The position numbers and the translations under genes were made by a program. Positions 44,412-52,288 of a stretch of DNA of 64,000 bases are shown here, piece by piece. Under the pieces are notes generated by a model. It did not search any database. It was not told where the DNA came from and saw nothing but the letters and a program-made list of their open reading frames with translations. Numbering within the stretch: position 1 is the stretch's first letter; each line of letters starts with the position of its first letter. The DNA comes from Alphaproteobacteria bacterium. Lineage in GTDB: Bacteria; Pseudomonadota; Alphaproteobacteria; SHVR01. The DNA lies in NCBI GenBank assembly GCA_009694185.1, contig SHVR01000011.1, positions 1-64,000 on the forward strand, written 5' to 3'.

Positions 44412-45217
44412 GCCCGGCCGTGGCAGCGGCCGGCCGGCGCTGGCGGGCGCCACCCTTGATCGCCAACCCGTGGCTCCGCTGGGCCATCGCGATCGGCGCC
44501 GTCATTTATCTGGCGCTGGCGCTCATGAGCCTCGAGGTCAAATGGAGCCGGGTCTGTGAGGGCCTCGACCGGGGCTGGACGTTCGTCGTCGCCTTTGCCC
44601 AACCCAATTTCATCTCCCGGTCCGAGGAGATCGTCGAGGGGATCGTCGAGAGCCTGACCATGACCGTGGTGGCGACGGTCTTCGGCATCTTGATCTCGAT
44701 TCCCATCGGCCTGGGTGCTGCCCGCAACATAGCACCCGTGCCGGTCTATCTCGTCTGCCGCGCCATCATCGCGGTCTCGCGCACATTTCAAGAAGTCATC
44801 GTCGCCATCCTCTTTGTGAAGATGTTCGGCTTCGGCCCACTCGCCGGCGCCGTCACCCTCGCCTTTGCCACCATCGGCTTCATGGGCAAGCTCTTGGCCG
44901 AAGACATCGAGGACATCGACCCGGCCCAGGCCGAGGCCATCCGGGCCACGGGTGCCTCCTGGCCGCAGCTCGTCAATTACGGCATCCAGCCCCAGGTGAT
45001 GCCGCGGCTCTTGGGCCTCTCGCTCTACCGCTTCGACATCAACTTCCGCGAATCCGCCGTCATCGGCATCGTCGGCGCGGGCGGCATTGGCGCCACGCTC
45101 AATACCGCCTTCGACCGCTACGAGTTCGATACGGCGGCGGCCATCCTGATCACCATCATCGCCATCGTCATGGCCACCGAGTATGGCTCGAGCCTGCTGC
45201 GCCGGAGGCTGCAATAA
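44408..45217 (+). CDS. phnE: Phosphonate ABC transporter permease PhnE (first copy)
   Basis: A 269-residue inner-membrane permease. The EAA-type coupling loop is [20 protein letters not shown], followed by [18 protein letters not shown], a PhnE hallmark. The GTG start overlaps the phnC stop (GTGA). Two different phnE genes follow each other, so the channel is probably a heterodimer. Confidence 0.92.
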   Translation: MSPAVAAAGRRWRAPPLIANPWLRWAIAIGAVIYLALALMSLEVKWSRVCEGLDRGWTFVVAFAQPNFISRSEEIVEGIVESLTMTVVATVFGILISIPIGLGAARNIAPVPVYLVCRAIIAVSRTFQEVIVAILFVKMFGFGPLAGAVTLAFATIGFMGKLLAEDIEDIDPAQAEAIRATGASWPQLVNYGIQPQVMPRLLGLSLYRFDINFRESAVIGIVGAGGIGATLNTAFDRYEFDTAAAILITIIAIVMATEYGSSLLRRRLQ

Positions 45218-46032
45218 TGCCCGTCACCATCGGGGACGGCAGGCGTGAGTGGCAGCTCCGCGATCGGCGGGGACAGATTGGCCTCTGGCTCATGTGGCTC
45301 GTCGGCACGGCCATTACGGTCGCCGCCATCGAGCAGATCTCGGGCGAGACCATCTGGGCCTTCGTCTGGGACGCGCCCGAGCAGGCGGCCGATCTCCTCA
45401 CCCGCATGGTGCCGCCACGCTGGAGCTATCTCGATAAGATCTGGTCGCCGCTTTGGGACACCATCAATATCGCGACACTCGGCACGCTTCTCGCCATCGT
45501 CCTAGGGACACCGCTCGGCTTTCTCGCCGCCCGCAACACGACGCCGAGTGTGGCACTCGTGCGCCCGCTGGCCTTGCTCATCATCGTCTCGTCGCGCTCG
45601 ATCAATTCGCTGATCTGGGCGCTGCTGCTGGTGGCGATCCTGGGGCCGGGCGTGCTCGCCGGCATCTTTGCCATAGCACTCCGCTCCATCGGTTTTGTTG
45701 GCAAGCTCTTGTACGAGGCGATCGAGGAGATCGACTTGAGCCAGGTTGAGGCCATCGACGCGACGGGTGCCAGCCCAGCCCAGACGCTTGCCTATGGCAT
45801 CGTGCCCCAGATCATGCCCGCCTTCGCCGGCATCTCGGTTTATCGCTGGGACATCAATATCCGCGAGTCGACGGTGGTCGGCCTCGTGGGCGCGGGCGGC
45901 ATCGGCCTCCAGCTCCAGTCGTCCATCAGCACGCTCGCCTGGCCGCAAGTGACCGTCATCTTCATCGCCATCTTCGTCACGGTGGTGGCGAGCGAATGGC
46001 TTTCCGCCCGCATCCGTCATGCGATTATCTAG
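45217..46032 (+). CDS. phnE: Phosphonate ABC transporter permease PhnE (second copy)
   Basis: A 271-residue permease related to the first. Its coupling loop is EEIDLSQVEAIDATGASPAQ, then INIRESTVVGLVGAGGIG. The ATG shares a base with the phnE1 stop (TAATG). The next gene, an EamA transporter, starts 14 bases before its stop. Confidence 0.92.
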   Translation: MPVTIGDGRREWQLRDRRGQIGLWLMWLVGTAITVAAIEQISGETIWAFVWDAPEQAADLLTRMVPPRWSYLDKIWSPLWDTINIATLGTLLAIVLGTPLGFLAARNTTPSVALVRPLALLIIVSSRSINSLIWALLLVAILGPGVLAGIFAIALRSIGFVGKLLYEAIEEIDLSQVEAIDATGASPAQTLAYGIVPQIMPAFAGISVYRWDINIRESTVVGLVGAGGIGLQLQSSISTLAWPQVTVIFIAIFVTVVASEWLSARIRHAII

Positions 46033-46909
46033 CGGGCCGGTGTCTGCGACACTCGCCGGCATGGGCTACATGCTAGCAACCACCCTTTGTTTTTCGATCA
46101 TGGCGGCGATGGCGCGCCATGTGGGCCAGGAACTGGAGCCGTTGGTGGCGGCGTTCTGGCGGAGCGTCTTCGGCATGGTGTTCATGGCACCGCTCCTGGT
46201 GAACCACGGCCTCGCCATGTTCCGCACCCGGAAGCTCGGCCTGCATATGTTGCGCAATCTCTTGCAGGCGCTCGACATGTTCGCCTATTTCATCGGCGTG
46301 GCGCTGTTGCCGCTCGCCGAGACGACGTCGCTCTCCTTCACCACGCCCTTGTTCGCCGTCCTCTTCGCCGTCGTCGTGCTCCGCGAGCGCATCAAGGCGC
46401 GGCGCATCGGGGCACTCATTGTCGGCTTCGCCGGGGTCATGGTGGTGATCCAGCCGGGCGCCGGTCCCCTTGCCCATGGCGACCTGATGATCCTGATCTC
46501 GTCGCTGTTCTGGGCGGCGGCGATCATCGTGATCAAACTCCTGGCGCGCACCGAGTCGAGCCTGACCCTCACCGCCTACATGTCGGTCCTGATGGTGCCC
46601 TTCGCCCTGGTGCCGGCGCTGTTCGTCTGGCAATGGCCGAGCTGGATGGACCTCGGCCTATGTGCCGCCATGGGCCTCATCGGCACCATCGGCCATCTCG
46701 CCTTCGCCCAGGCCTTTCGCCTCGCCGACAGCACGGCCGTCATGCCGCTCGACTTCACGCGCCTGGTGTGGGCGAGCCTGCTCGGTTACGTCCTGTTCGC
46801 CGAAGTGCCGAGCCTCGCCCACTGGCTGGGCGGCGCGCTGATCTTCTCCAGCACCCTCTACATCGCCTACCGGGAGGCACAGCACGCCCGCCGCGAACGC
46901 GCCAACTGA
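46019..46909 (+). CDS. EamA/DMT-superfamily transporter overlapping phnE
   Basis: A 296-residue membrane protein with about ten helices and two EamA repeats (each near 140 residues). The start lies inside the end of phnE2 in another frame, and no gap remains, so it belongs to the phn transcript. EamA proteins export metabolites such as amino acids or drugs. Its link to phosphonate use could be export of a C-P lyase by-product, but this is only contextual. Confidence 0.82.
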   Translation: MRLSSGPVSATLAGMGYMLATTLCFSIMAAMARHVGQELEPLVAAFWRSVFGMVFMAPLLVNHGLAMFRTRKLGLHMLRNLLQALDMFAYFIGVALLPLAETTSLSFTTPLFAVLFAVVVLRERIKARRIGALIVGFAGVMVVIQPGAGPLAHGDLMILISSLFWAAAIIVIKLLARTESSLTLTAYMSVLMVPFALVPALFVWQWPSWMDLGLCAAMGLIGTIGHLAFAQAFRLADSTAVMPLDFTRLVWASLLGYVLFAEVPSLAHWLGGALIFSSTLYIAYREAQHARRERAN

Positions 46910-46932
46910 CGGCGGCGAAGGGTTAAGCCGTC
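46908..46932. terminator. Weak hairpin between convergent EamA and crcB genes
   Basis: GACGGC at 46908-46913 and GCCGTC at 46927-46932 can pair around a 13-base loop. The stem spans both stop codons. There is no T-tract, so termination is only a possibility. Confidence 0.3.
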
Positions 46933-47285
46933 TTGGCGACACCCAGATAGCCAAGCCAGACGGCGGCGAGACAGGCGATGAGCGAGAGGGCGATATAGAG
47001 GCCGGCCTTCCCCCAGGCGCCGTCCTGCATGAGGGCGAGGGTCTCCAGGCTGAAGGCCGAGAAGGTGGTGTAGCCGCCGCAGAGGCCCACCATCACGAAG
47101 AGCCGGACATCGGCGCTTGTCGTCAGCCCCGCGACGAGGCCGATGACGAACGAGCCCAGAATGTTGACGATCAGCGTGCCCCAAGGGAAACCGCCACCGA
47201 AAAGCGCGAGCGCCCAGAGACCGCAGGCGTAACGCGCGACGCCGCCAAGGGCACTCCCCCCCGCGACCAGCAGCCAGGCCGTCAC
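46923..47285 (-). CDS. crcB: CrcB/Fluc-family fluoride channel
   Basis: A 120-residue membrane protein with four helices, of the Fluc family that exports fluoride as a dual-topology dimer. WGTLIVNILGSFVIGLV contains the conserved asparagine, and GLCGGYTTFSAFSLETLALM the phenylalanine box. The GTG start overlaps the MFS stop (GTGA). A fluoride riboswitch is not evident upstream, since the gene is the last of a four-gene operon. Confidence 0.9.
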   Translation of the reverse strand: MTAWLLVAGGSALGGVARYACGLWALALFGGGFPWGTLIVNILGSFVIGLVAGLTTSADVRLFVMVGLCGGYTTFSAFSLETLALMQDGAWGKAGLYIALSLIACLAAVWLGYLGVAKTA

Positions 47286-48493
47286 GGCAGCGCGCCCACA
47301 CGGGCGTGCCGGCCGACGCCGATCAAGCTCGCGAGGGCCACCGCCGTGAAGGCGGCACCCGCCAGGAAAGTGGCGCTGGGGCCGATCAGGTCCCAGAGCA
47401 GGCCGGCGATCGCGCTCGAGACCAGCAGCATGACCCCCGTCACCAGATTGAAGAGGCCGAAGGCGGTGCCCCTGAGATCGGCGGGTGCCGCGTCGGCGAC
47501 CAGCGCCGACAACAGGCTTTGGGTCAGGCCCATATGCAGGCCCCAGAGCAGGGCACCCGCCATCACGGCGGCAACGCCACTCGCGAAGGCCAGCACCAGA
47601 TCGGCGGCGATCAGCACCAGGAAACCGGCCGCCAACAGCCCGCGGCGCTCGATGCGGTCGGCCAAGCGGCCGGCGGGATAGGCGGAGAGCGCGAAACCGC
47701 CACTCATGACGATCATCGCCATCGGCACATAGGCGGTCGCAAGCCCGGTCGCCTCGGCGCGCAACAGCAGGAAGGCCTCGCTGAAACGCGCCAGCGTCAA
47801 GGCGGCGCCGATGCCCACCACCCACCAATAGGCAAACGTCAGCCGGCCCGCGTCGGCGAAACGGACCGGCGGCCGGGCGCCCGTCGCGTGATCCGGCCGC
47901 CGGTCCGTTTCGCCGACGCGGGCCGGCTCATGGACGGCGAAGCCCAGGATGGCGACGGCGATGATGGCCGGAATGACCGCGAACCAGAGCACGGTGCGGA
48001 TATCGTCGAAGATCAGCATCAAGATGACGGCCAGCAACGGCCCCAGCACGGCGCCGGTCGCATCGAGGGTCTGGCGGAGACCATAGGCGCTCCCCCGCAA
48101 TTCGGCGGGCGTGATGTCGGCGATCAGCGCGTCGCGCGGCGCCGAGCGGATGCCCTTGCCGATGCGATCGAAGAAGCGCGCCGCCAGCACCCAGGCGATG
48201 CTGTCGGCGAGTGGAAACAGCGGCTTGGTGAGGGTGGCGAGGCCATAACCCAAGAGCGTGAGGGGTTTGCGCCGGCCAACCCGATCGCTCCACCAGCCGG
48301 AGAAGACCTTGGTGACGGCGGCGGTCCCCTCGGCGATGCCCTCGATCAGGCCGACCGACAGCATGCTGGCCCCGAGCACGCCCACCAGGAACAAGGGCAG
48401 CAGGCTGTGGACCAGCTCCGACGACATGTCGGTAAAGAGGCTAACGAGGCCAAGGGCCACGACACCGCGCGGCATGGAAGCACCGGCATTCAC
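47282..48493 (-). CDS. MFS transporter with an inverted repeat in its central loop
   Basis: A 403-residue major facilitator protein with twelve predicted helices. The loop-2 motif is GWWSDRVGRRKPLTLLG and its second-half counterpart is GRLADRIERRGLLAAG. The substrate is unknown. The central cytosolic loop is encoded by a 36-bp perfect inverted repeat (47841-47928), so the loop reads RVGETDRRP on one side and PPVRFADAG on the other. The GTG start overlaps the stop of the PQQ-type dehydrogenase gene, showing translational coupling. Confidence 0.85.
   Translation of the reverse strand: MNAGASMPRGVVALGLVSLFTDMSSELVHSLLPLFLVGVLGASMLSVGLIEGIAEGTAAVTKVFSGWWSDRVGRRKPLTLLGYGLATLTKPLFPLADSIAWVLAARFFDRIGKGIRSAPRDALIADITPAELRGSAYGLRQTLDATGAVLGPLLAVILMLIFDDIRTVLWFAVIPAIIAVAILGFAVHEPARVGETDRRPDHATGARPPVRFADAGRLTFAYWWVVGIGAALTLARFSEAFLLLRAEATGLATAYVPMAMIVMSGGFALSAYPAGRLADRIERRGLLAAGFLVLIAADLVLAFASGVAAVMAGALLWGLHMGLTQSLLSALVADAAPADLRGTAFGLFNLVTGVMLLVSSAIAGLLWDLIGPSATFLAGAAFTAVALASLIGVGRHARVGALP
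47841..47928. repeat. 36-bp perfect inverted repeat with 16-base loop inside the MFS gene
   Basis: Arms at 47841-47876 and 47893-47928 are exact reverse complements over 36 bases; the 16-base loop is GCGCCCGTCGCGTGAT. It sits in the coding sequence for the central loop of the MFS protein and keeps the reading frame. Each arm begins or ends in AGCCGGCCCG or CGGGCCGGCT. Confidence 0.95.
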
Positions 48494-49623
48494 GGACGCG
48501 CCTCGATCCTGAGAATGCGATCGTCGCCCGTCCGCGGCGTGCCGCGGCCGTCGGTGTTGTTGGTGACGACATAGAGGGCGCCATCGGGACCCGTCACCGC
48601 GTCGCGCAGCCGGCCGAAACGCTCGGCGAACCAGCGCTCGATGCCGATGGTTCGATAGCTCCCGTCCCGCAGGGCGGCAAAACGGATACGAACCAGCGCC
48701 TCGCTGCGGAGCGTCGCCACATAAAGATCGCCCCGCCAGAATGCCATGCCCGATGGCGGCGTCGTCCTGGTGGGCCAGGCGACCAGCGGATCGACGAATT
48801 GCGGATCGCCCGGTGCCCCCACCACGCGCGGCCAGCCGAAATTACCGCCGCGCGCGCCCACATTAATCTCGTCATGGGCACGCAGGCCGAATTCGCCCGA
48901 GGGTCCATGCTCGGAGATGAAGAGCTGTCCATTGTCGGGGTGCCAGGCGAGGCCCTGAACGTTGCGGTGGCCGAGGCTGTAGACCGGCGAGCCGGAAAAT
49001 GGATTTTCCGCCGGCACCGCGCCCTCGGGTGTCAGCCGTAATATCTTGCCGCCCATGTCCTGGATATCCTGGGCGCGCTCCGCCTGGAAGATCTCGCCGG
49101 TGCCGATGTAAAGCAGGCCGTCGGGACCGAAGCCGATACGGCCGCCATTATGGAACCGGGCGGCGGCGATGCCCTGGAACACCACTCGGTCGAACGTCAG
49201 AGTCTCGCCGGCAAGACGGAGGCGGATAACCCGGTTCCGCCGTTCGCCAGCCACGTCGGCCGTGTGCATGGCATAGACGAAGGGTTCACTCTCAAAACGG
49301 GGATGCAGCGCCAGGCCCATCAGCCCGCCCTCGCCGCCCTGGACCGACTCGATGGCGGCAATGGGCGCCGCCCGCAACCGCCCGCGTTCGACGAGGCGGA
49401 CCAGGCCCGGCCGCTCGCTGACGAGCGCCCGGCCATCCGGCAGGAACACCAGCGACCAGGGGGCGTCCAGGCCGGTGACCCAGTCGCTGGCCGCGATGCC
49501 GGGTGGGTTGACGACCACAAGATCGTCCATCGCCTGGGGCCGGGGACCGCGCACCACGTCGGCCGCCGCGCTCGCAGTGGCGAGCGCGAGGAGTGCCGCG
49601 ACCAGGAAGGCCCATCGGGTCAA
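48490..49623 (-). CDS. PQQ-dependent sugar/aldose dehydrogenase-type beta-propeller, exported
   Basis: A 377-residue protein with a signal peptide (WAFLVAALLALATASAAA) and the six-bladed propeller of soluble glucose dehydrogenases. LDAPWSLVFLPDG, RFHNGGRIGFGPDGLLYIGT (histidine base region), SLGHRNVQGLAW and SEHGPSGEFG are family blocks that form the PQQ and calcium site. It starts at TTG 49623, overlapping the stop of the amine oxidase gene (TTGA). No pqq biosynthesis genes are in the window. Confidence 0.85.
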   Translation of the reverse strand: MTRWAFLVAALLALATASAAADVVRGPRPQAMDDLVVVNPPGIAASDWVTGLDAPWSLVFLPDGRALVSERPGLVRLVERGRLRAAPIAAIESVQGGEGGLMGLALHPRFESEPFVYAMHTADVAGERRNRVIRLRLAGETLTFDRVVFQGIAAARFHNGGRIGFGPDGLLYIGTGEIFQAERAQDIQDMGGKILRLTPEGAVPAENPFSGSPVYSLGHRNVQGLAWHPDNGQLFISEHGPSGEFGLRAHDEINVGARGGNFGWPRVVGAPGDPQFVDPLVAWPTRTTPPSGMAFWRGDLYVATLRSEALVRIRFAALRDGSYRTIGIERWFAERFGRLRDAVTGPDGALYVVTNNTDGRGTPRTGDDRILRIEARP

Positions 49624-50915
49624 GCCAGGTGCTCCCGGCTCGCCACCGCCGCGTTGAGCCGCGACAGGGACGCCAAGGCGGCCTCGGCCGCCGCGACACC
49701 GGAGAGATAAGCGCCATGGCCGGTCGAGAAGAAATCCGGCGACGCGGCCTCGCCCGCGAAGAAGAGCCGCCCGTCGATCGGCCGCGCCAAGTCGACGCGC
49801 CGATGCGCCTGGCCGGGCTTGGCGGAAGAATAGGCGCCCCTGATCCAGGGATCGCTCTCCCAGCTGGAGACCAGGCTGGCACCCACATGCCGGCGAATGT
49901 CACCGCCATAGACCGATTGCAGCGCCGCCAGGGCATGCTCCACCATGGCGGCCTCGCCCGCCCGTTCCAATTCGCCGCAAAAGGCGCCGCCCACATAGCC
50001 CGACGCCATGTTCCAGCCGAACGGCCTGATCTGGTAGGTCATGCCCCGGGGCGCGCCCGCGAGCAGGTTCATGCCGCCGGTATCGGCGCCATCGAAGACG
50101 TCCTTGGTAAACGCGATGCCGATCTTGTTGGCGCGACCCAGCGGCAACGCCTCGATCGCGGTCAATTTCCAATCGGGCAAGGGTGGATCGAAGCGGATCG
50201 TCTCGGCGGCGAGCACACCGGTCGACGCCGTGACGATGACGGCGCCCGCGCGGATGGTGCCGGCTTCGGTCATGACGGCGGGACGCGGCCGGTGCCAGTC
50301 GATACGGGTCACCGGTGTCGCGAGCCGGACGGCCAAGCCCTCCCCGAAGCGCGCCACCAGCGCGCCATAGCCCTCCTTGACCGGCCAGTTCTCCGCCGTA
50401 TCGCGGTAATTATAATGGTCGAGGGTGGAGAGTTCCTCGGCATCGACGCTCGACAAGGCCGCCATCCATTGCCGGAGCAACGGCGCCCATGGGCTCGTCT
50501 CGTCAATGAGATGGCTGGCGGCGAGGTCGAGGCCGGCCCGGCCGGCCGCCTCGATGGCGGCGAAACTCCGCTCGTAATAGAGCGCGCGCTCGGCCAACTC
50601 GTCCGGGCTTGCCCAGCGCGTCCCCAGCCAGGTCTGGCGCGGCACATAGCGGGGCGCCACCGTGAAACCCAAGCGCCGGGCGATGGCGACCCAGGGGTTG
50701 AGGCTCGCCGAATGCAGCCAATGGCAGCCATAATCGAACGGCACGCCGAGGCGCTGGCTGTCGGTCCAGGCACGGCCGCCGACCCGGTCCTTGGCTTCGA
50801 GCACGAGGGCGTCCAGGCCCGCCCGTCTGAGATGATCGGCGGCGGCCAGACCCGCGGCACCCGCACCTACGATGACGACATCGACCTCGCTCGCCACGCT
50901 CGCCTCATTTGCCAC
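49620..50915 (-). CDS. Flavin amine oxidase (FAD-dependent oxidoreductase)
   Basis: A 431-residue flavoprotein and first gene of the minus-strand operon. The FAD site is VVIVGAGAAGLAAADHLRRA, followed by EAKDRVGGRAWT. The C-terminal FAD contact is RLFFAGEAASPDFFSTGHGA. It is of the monoamine/polyamine oxidase family, so it should make an aldehyde, ammonia and H2O2 from an amine. The GTG start at 50915 is a choice; its ribosome site is weak. A decayed higBA lies just upstream. Confidence 0.85.
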   Translation of the reverse strand: MANEASVASEVDVVIVGAGAAGLAAADHLRRAGLDALVLEAKDRVGGRAWTDSQRLGVPFDYGCHWLHSASLNPWVAIARRLGFTVAPRYVPRQTWLGTRWASPDELAERALYYERSFAAIEAAGRAGLDLAASHLIDETSPWAPLLRQWMAALSSVDAEELSTLDHYNYRDTAENWPVKEGYGALVARFGEGLAVRLATPVTRIDWHRPRPAVMTEAGTIRAGAVIVTASTGVLAAETIRFDPPLPDWKLTAIEALPLGRANKIGIAFTKDVFDGADTGGMNLLAGAPRGMTYQIRPFGWNMASGYVGGAFCGELERAGEAAMVEHALAALQSVYGGDIRRHVGASLVSSWESDPWIRGAYSSAKPGQAHRRVDLARPIDGRLFFAGEAASPDFFSTGHGAYLSGVAAAEAALASLSRLNAAVASREHLA

Positions 50916-50984
50916 CGCTCGCGGCCAGCATACATCCGGCCGGGCTCAGCGCCCATCCGCCGTGGCGCTCGGCGACGCGGCGCG

Positions 50985-51270
50985 CTACGCCGCCGCTTCT
51001 CGCGGTTTCACTTCCCGCGCGATCTTCTTGCCTTGCTCGGCTGCCGTGCTCTTCAGATCGTAGCTGGCCTGAAGACGCACCCAGAGATCAGCCGTTGTAC
51101 CGAGATAACGGGCGAGACGCAGGGCCAAGTCCGATATCCATGAACAGGTCGCTCGCCTCGTTCAACAGCCGGGGTCTCCGCTGAGCCTGTCGCCGAAATG
51201 CCTGAAACCGACGGACGCGTCGCCCCCTGAACAACGCTTCGGTATCCTTATCGGCGAAACTGCGGATCAT
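50985..51270 (-). pseudogene. higBA deletion scar: higB 5' part joined to higA 3' part
   Basis: From ATG 51270 the first 42 codons are a HigB/RelE-type toxin start: MIRSFADKDTEALFRGRRVR, RFQAFRRQAQRR, LLNEASDL. After 51145 the toxin sequence stops. From 51131 another frame gives the end of a HigA antitoxin: DLALRLARYLGTTADLWVRL, QASYDLKSTAAEQGKKIARE, VKPREAAA and a stop at 50985. The end of higB and the start of higA are missing, so neither protein is made intact. Both sides of the junction carry a Asp-Leu codon pair (GACCTG and GACTTG). Confidence 0.75.
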
Positions 51271-51303
51271 TCCGGGCAGTCCGACCGGGTGCTGGTTCCG
51301 TCC

Positions 51304-52194
51304 TCATTCGTCGTCCGCCATGCGGGCGGCTGGATCGTCGAGCGCGAAATAGCGCGGCCGGCCGAGCGCCCAGGGATCGCCCCAGAGCTGCTGGCCGCCG
51401 TCGACGGTGAGCACTTCGCCGGTGACGAACTTGCCCGAGGCTGCGGCGAGATAGACCACCGCCTCGGCCACGTCCATGGCGTCGCCCGCATGCTTCAGGG
51501 GGTTCGACTGGCCATAGGTGGCGACGGCGGCCGGCGGGTAAAGCCCAAAAGCGGTTGTCTCGCAGCAGCCGGGCGCCACGCAATTCACCCGGATGGCGAG
51601 CGGCGCCCATTCCACCGCCACGGTCTTGGAGAGATAGATGACACCGGCCCGCGCCGCGGCGGTATGCGCCAGATGCGGCATGCCGCGCCAGATGTCGGCG
51701 ACGATATTGACGATGGCGCCACCCTCGTTCCGCGCCCGCCAGCGCCGGGCGGCCGTCTGCATCATGTACCAGGTGCCATTCAGATTGGTGTCGATGACCG
51801 CGTTCCAGCCCTTGACGGAAAAATCCAGCGCCGCCTGGGGAAACTGGCCGCCGCCGTTATTGACCAGGAGATCGAGGCGGCCATGGCGAGCGAGAACGCC
51901 ATCGATCGCGCTCTCGACCGCCACGGGATCGCGGATGGTCATGGGCTGGACATCGACCGCGATGCCTTGCGGGCGAAGCAGGCTACGAAGCGCATCCAGC
52001 TTCTCGGGTGTGCGGCCGCAAGCGACGATGGTGGCCCCTAACCGCCCGAGCAGTACGGCGATCGCCTTGCCGAGGCCGCTGCCCGCACCCGTCACCAGCG
52101 CCACTTGGCCCCGAAAGAGGTCGGCACGATAGACGGTCGGCCAAGCGAGCAGTTCGGCGTCGCTCAAGCCATAAGCCGAGGCGGTCTCATCCAT
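51304..52194 (-). CDS. SDR-family oxidoreductase (PECR/AtuB-like)
   Basis: A 296-residue SDR. TGAGSGLG at 35-42 binds the cofactor and NNGGGQFPQ is the variant of NNAG seen in enoyl-CoA-reductase-like SDRs. The catalytic tyrosine region reads AHTAAARAGVIYLSKTVAVE, lacking the usual YxxxK tyrosine, as in that subgroup. GGAGGACG precedes the ATG. It is divergent from an acyl-CoA dehydrogenase gene, suggesting a shared acyl-CoA pathway. Confidence 0.82.
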   Translation of the reverse strand: MDETASAYGLSDAELLAWPTVYRADLFRGQVALVTGAGSGLGKAIAVLLGRLGATIVACGRTPEKLDALRSLLRPQGIAVDVQPMTIRDPVAVESAIDGVLARHGRLDLLVNNGGGQFPQAALDFSVKGWNAVIDTNLNGTWYMMQTAARRWRARNEGGAIVNIVADIWRGMPHLAHTAAARAGVIYLSKTVAVEWAPLAIRVNCVAPGCCETTAFGLYPPAAVATYGQSNPLKHAGDAMDVAEAVVYLAAASGKFVTGEVLTVDGGQQLWGDPWALGRPRYFALDDPAARMADDE

Positions 52195-52288
52195 GGGCGT
52201 CCTCCCTCCGAAGCGGGGCGACACTATCGCGCGCCGCGCCCTTCCGCCATCATCTGGCCCGGACACGCCACCCAGCGGGAAGCACGCC

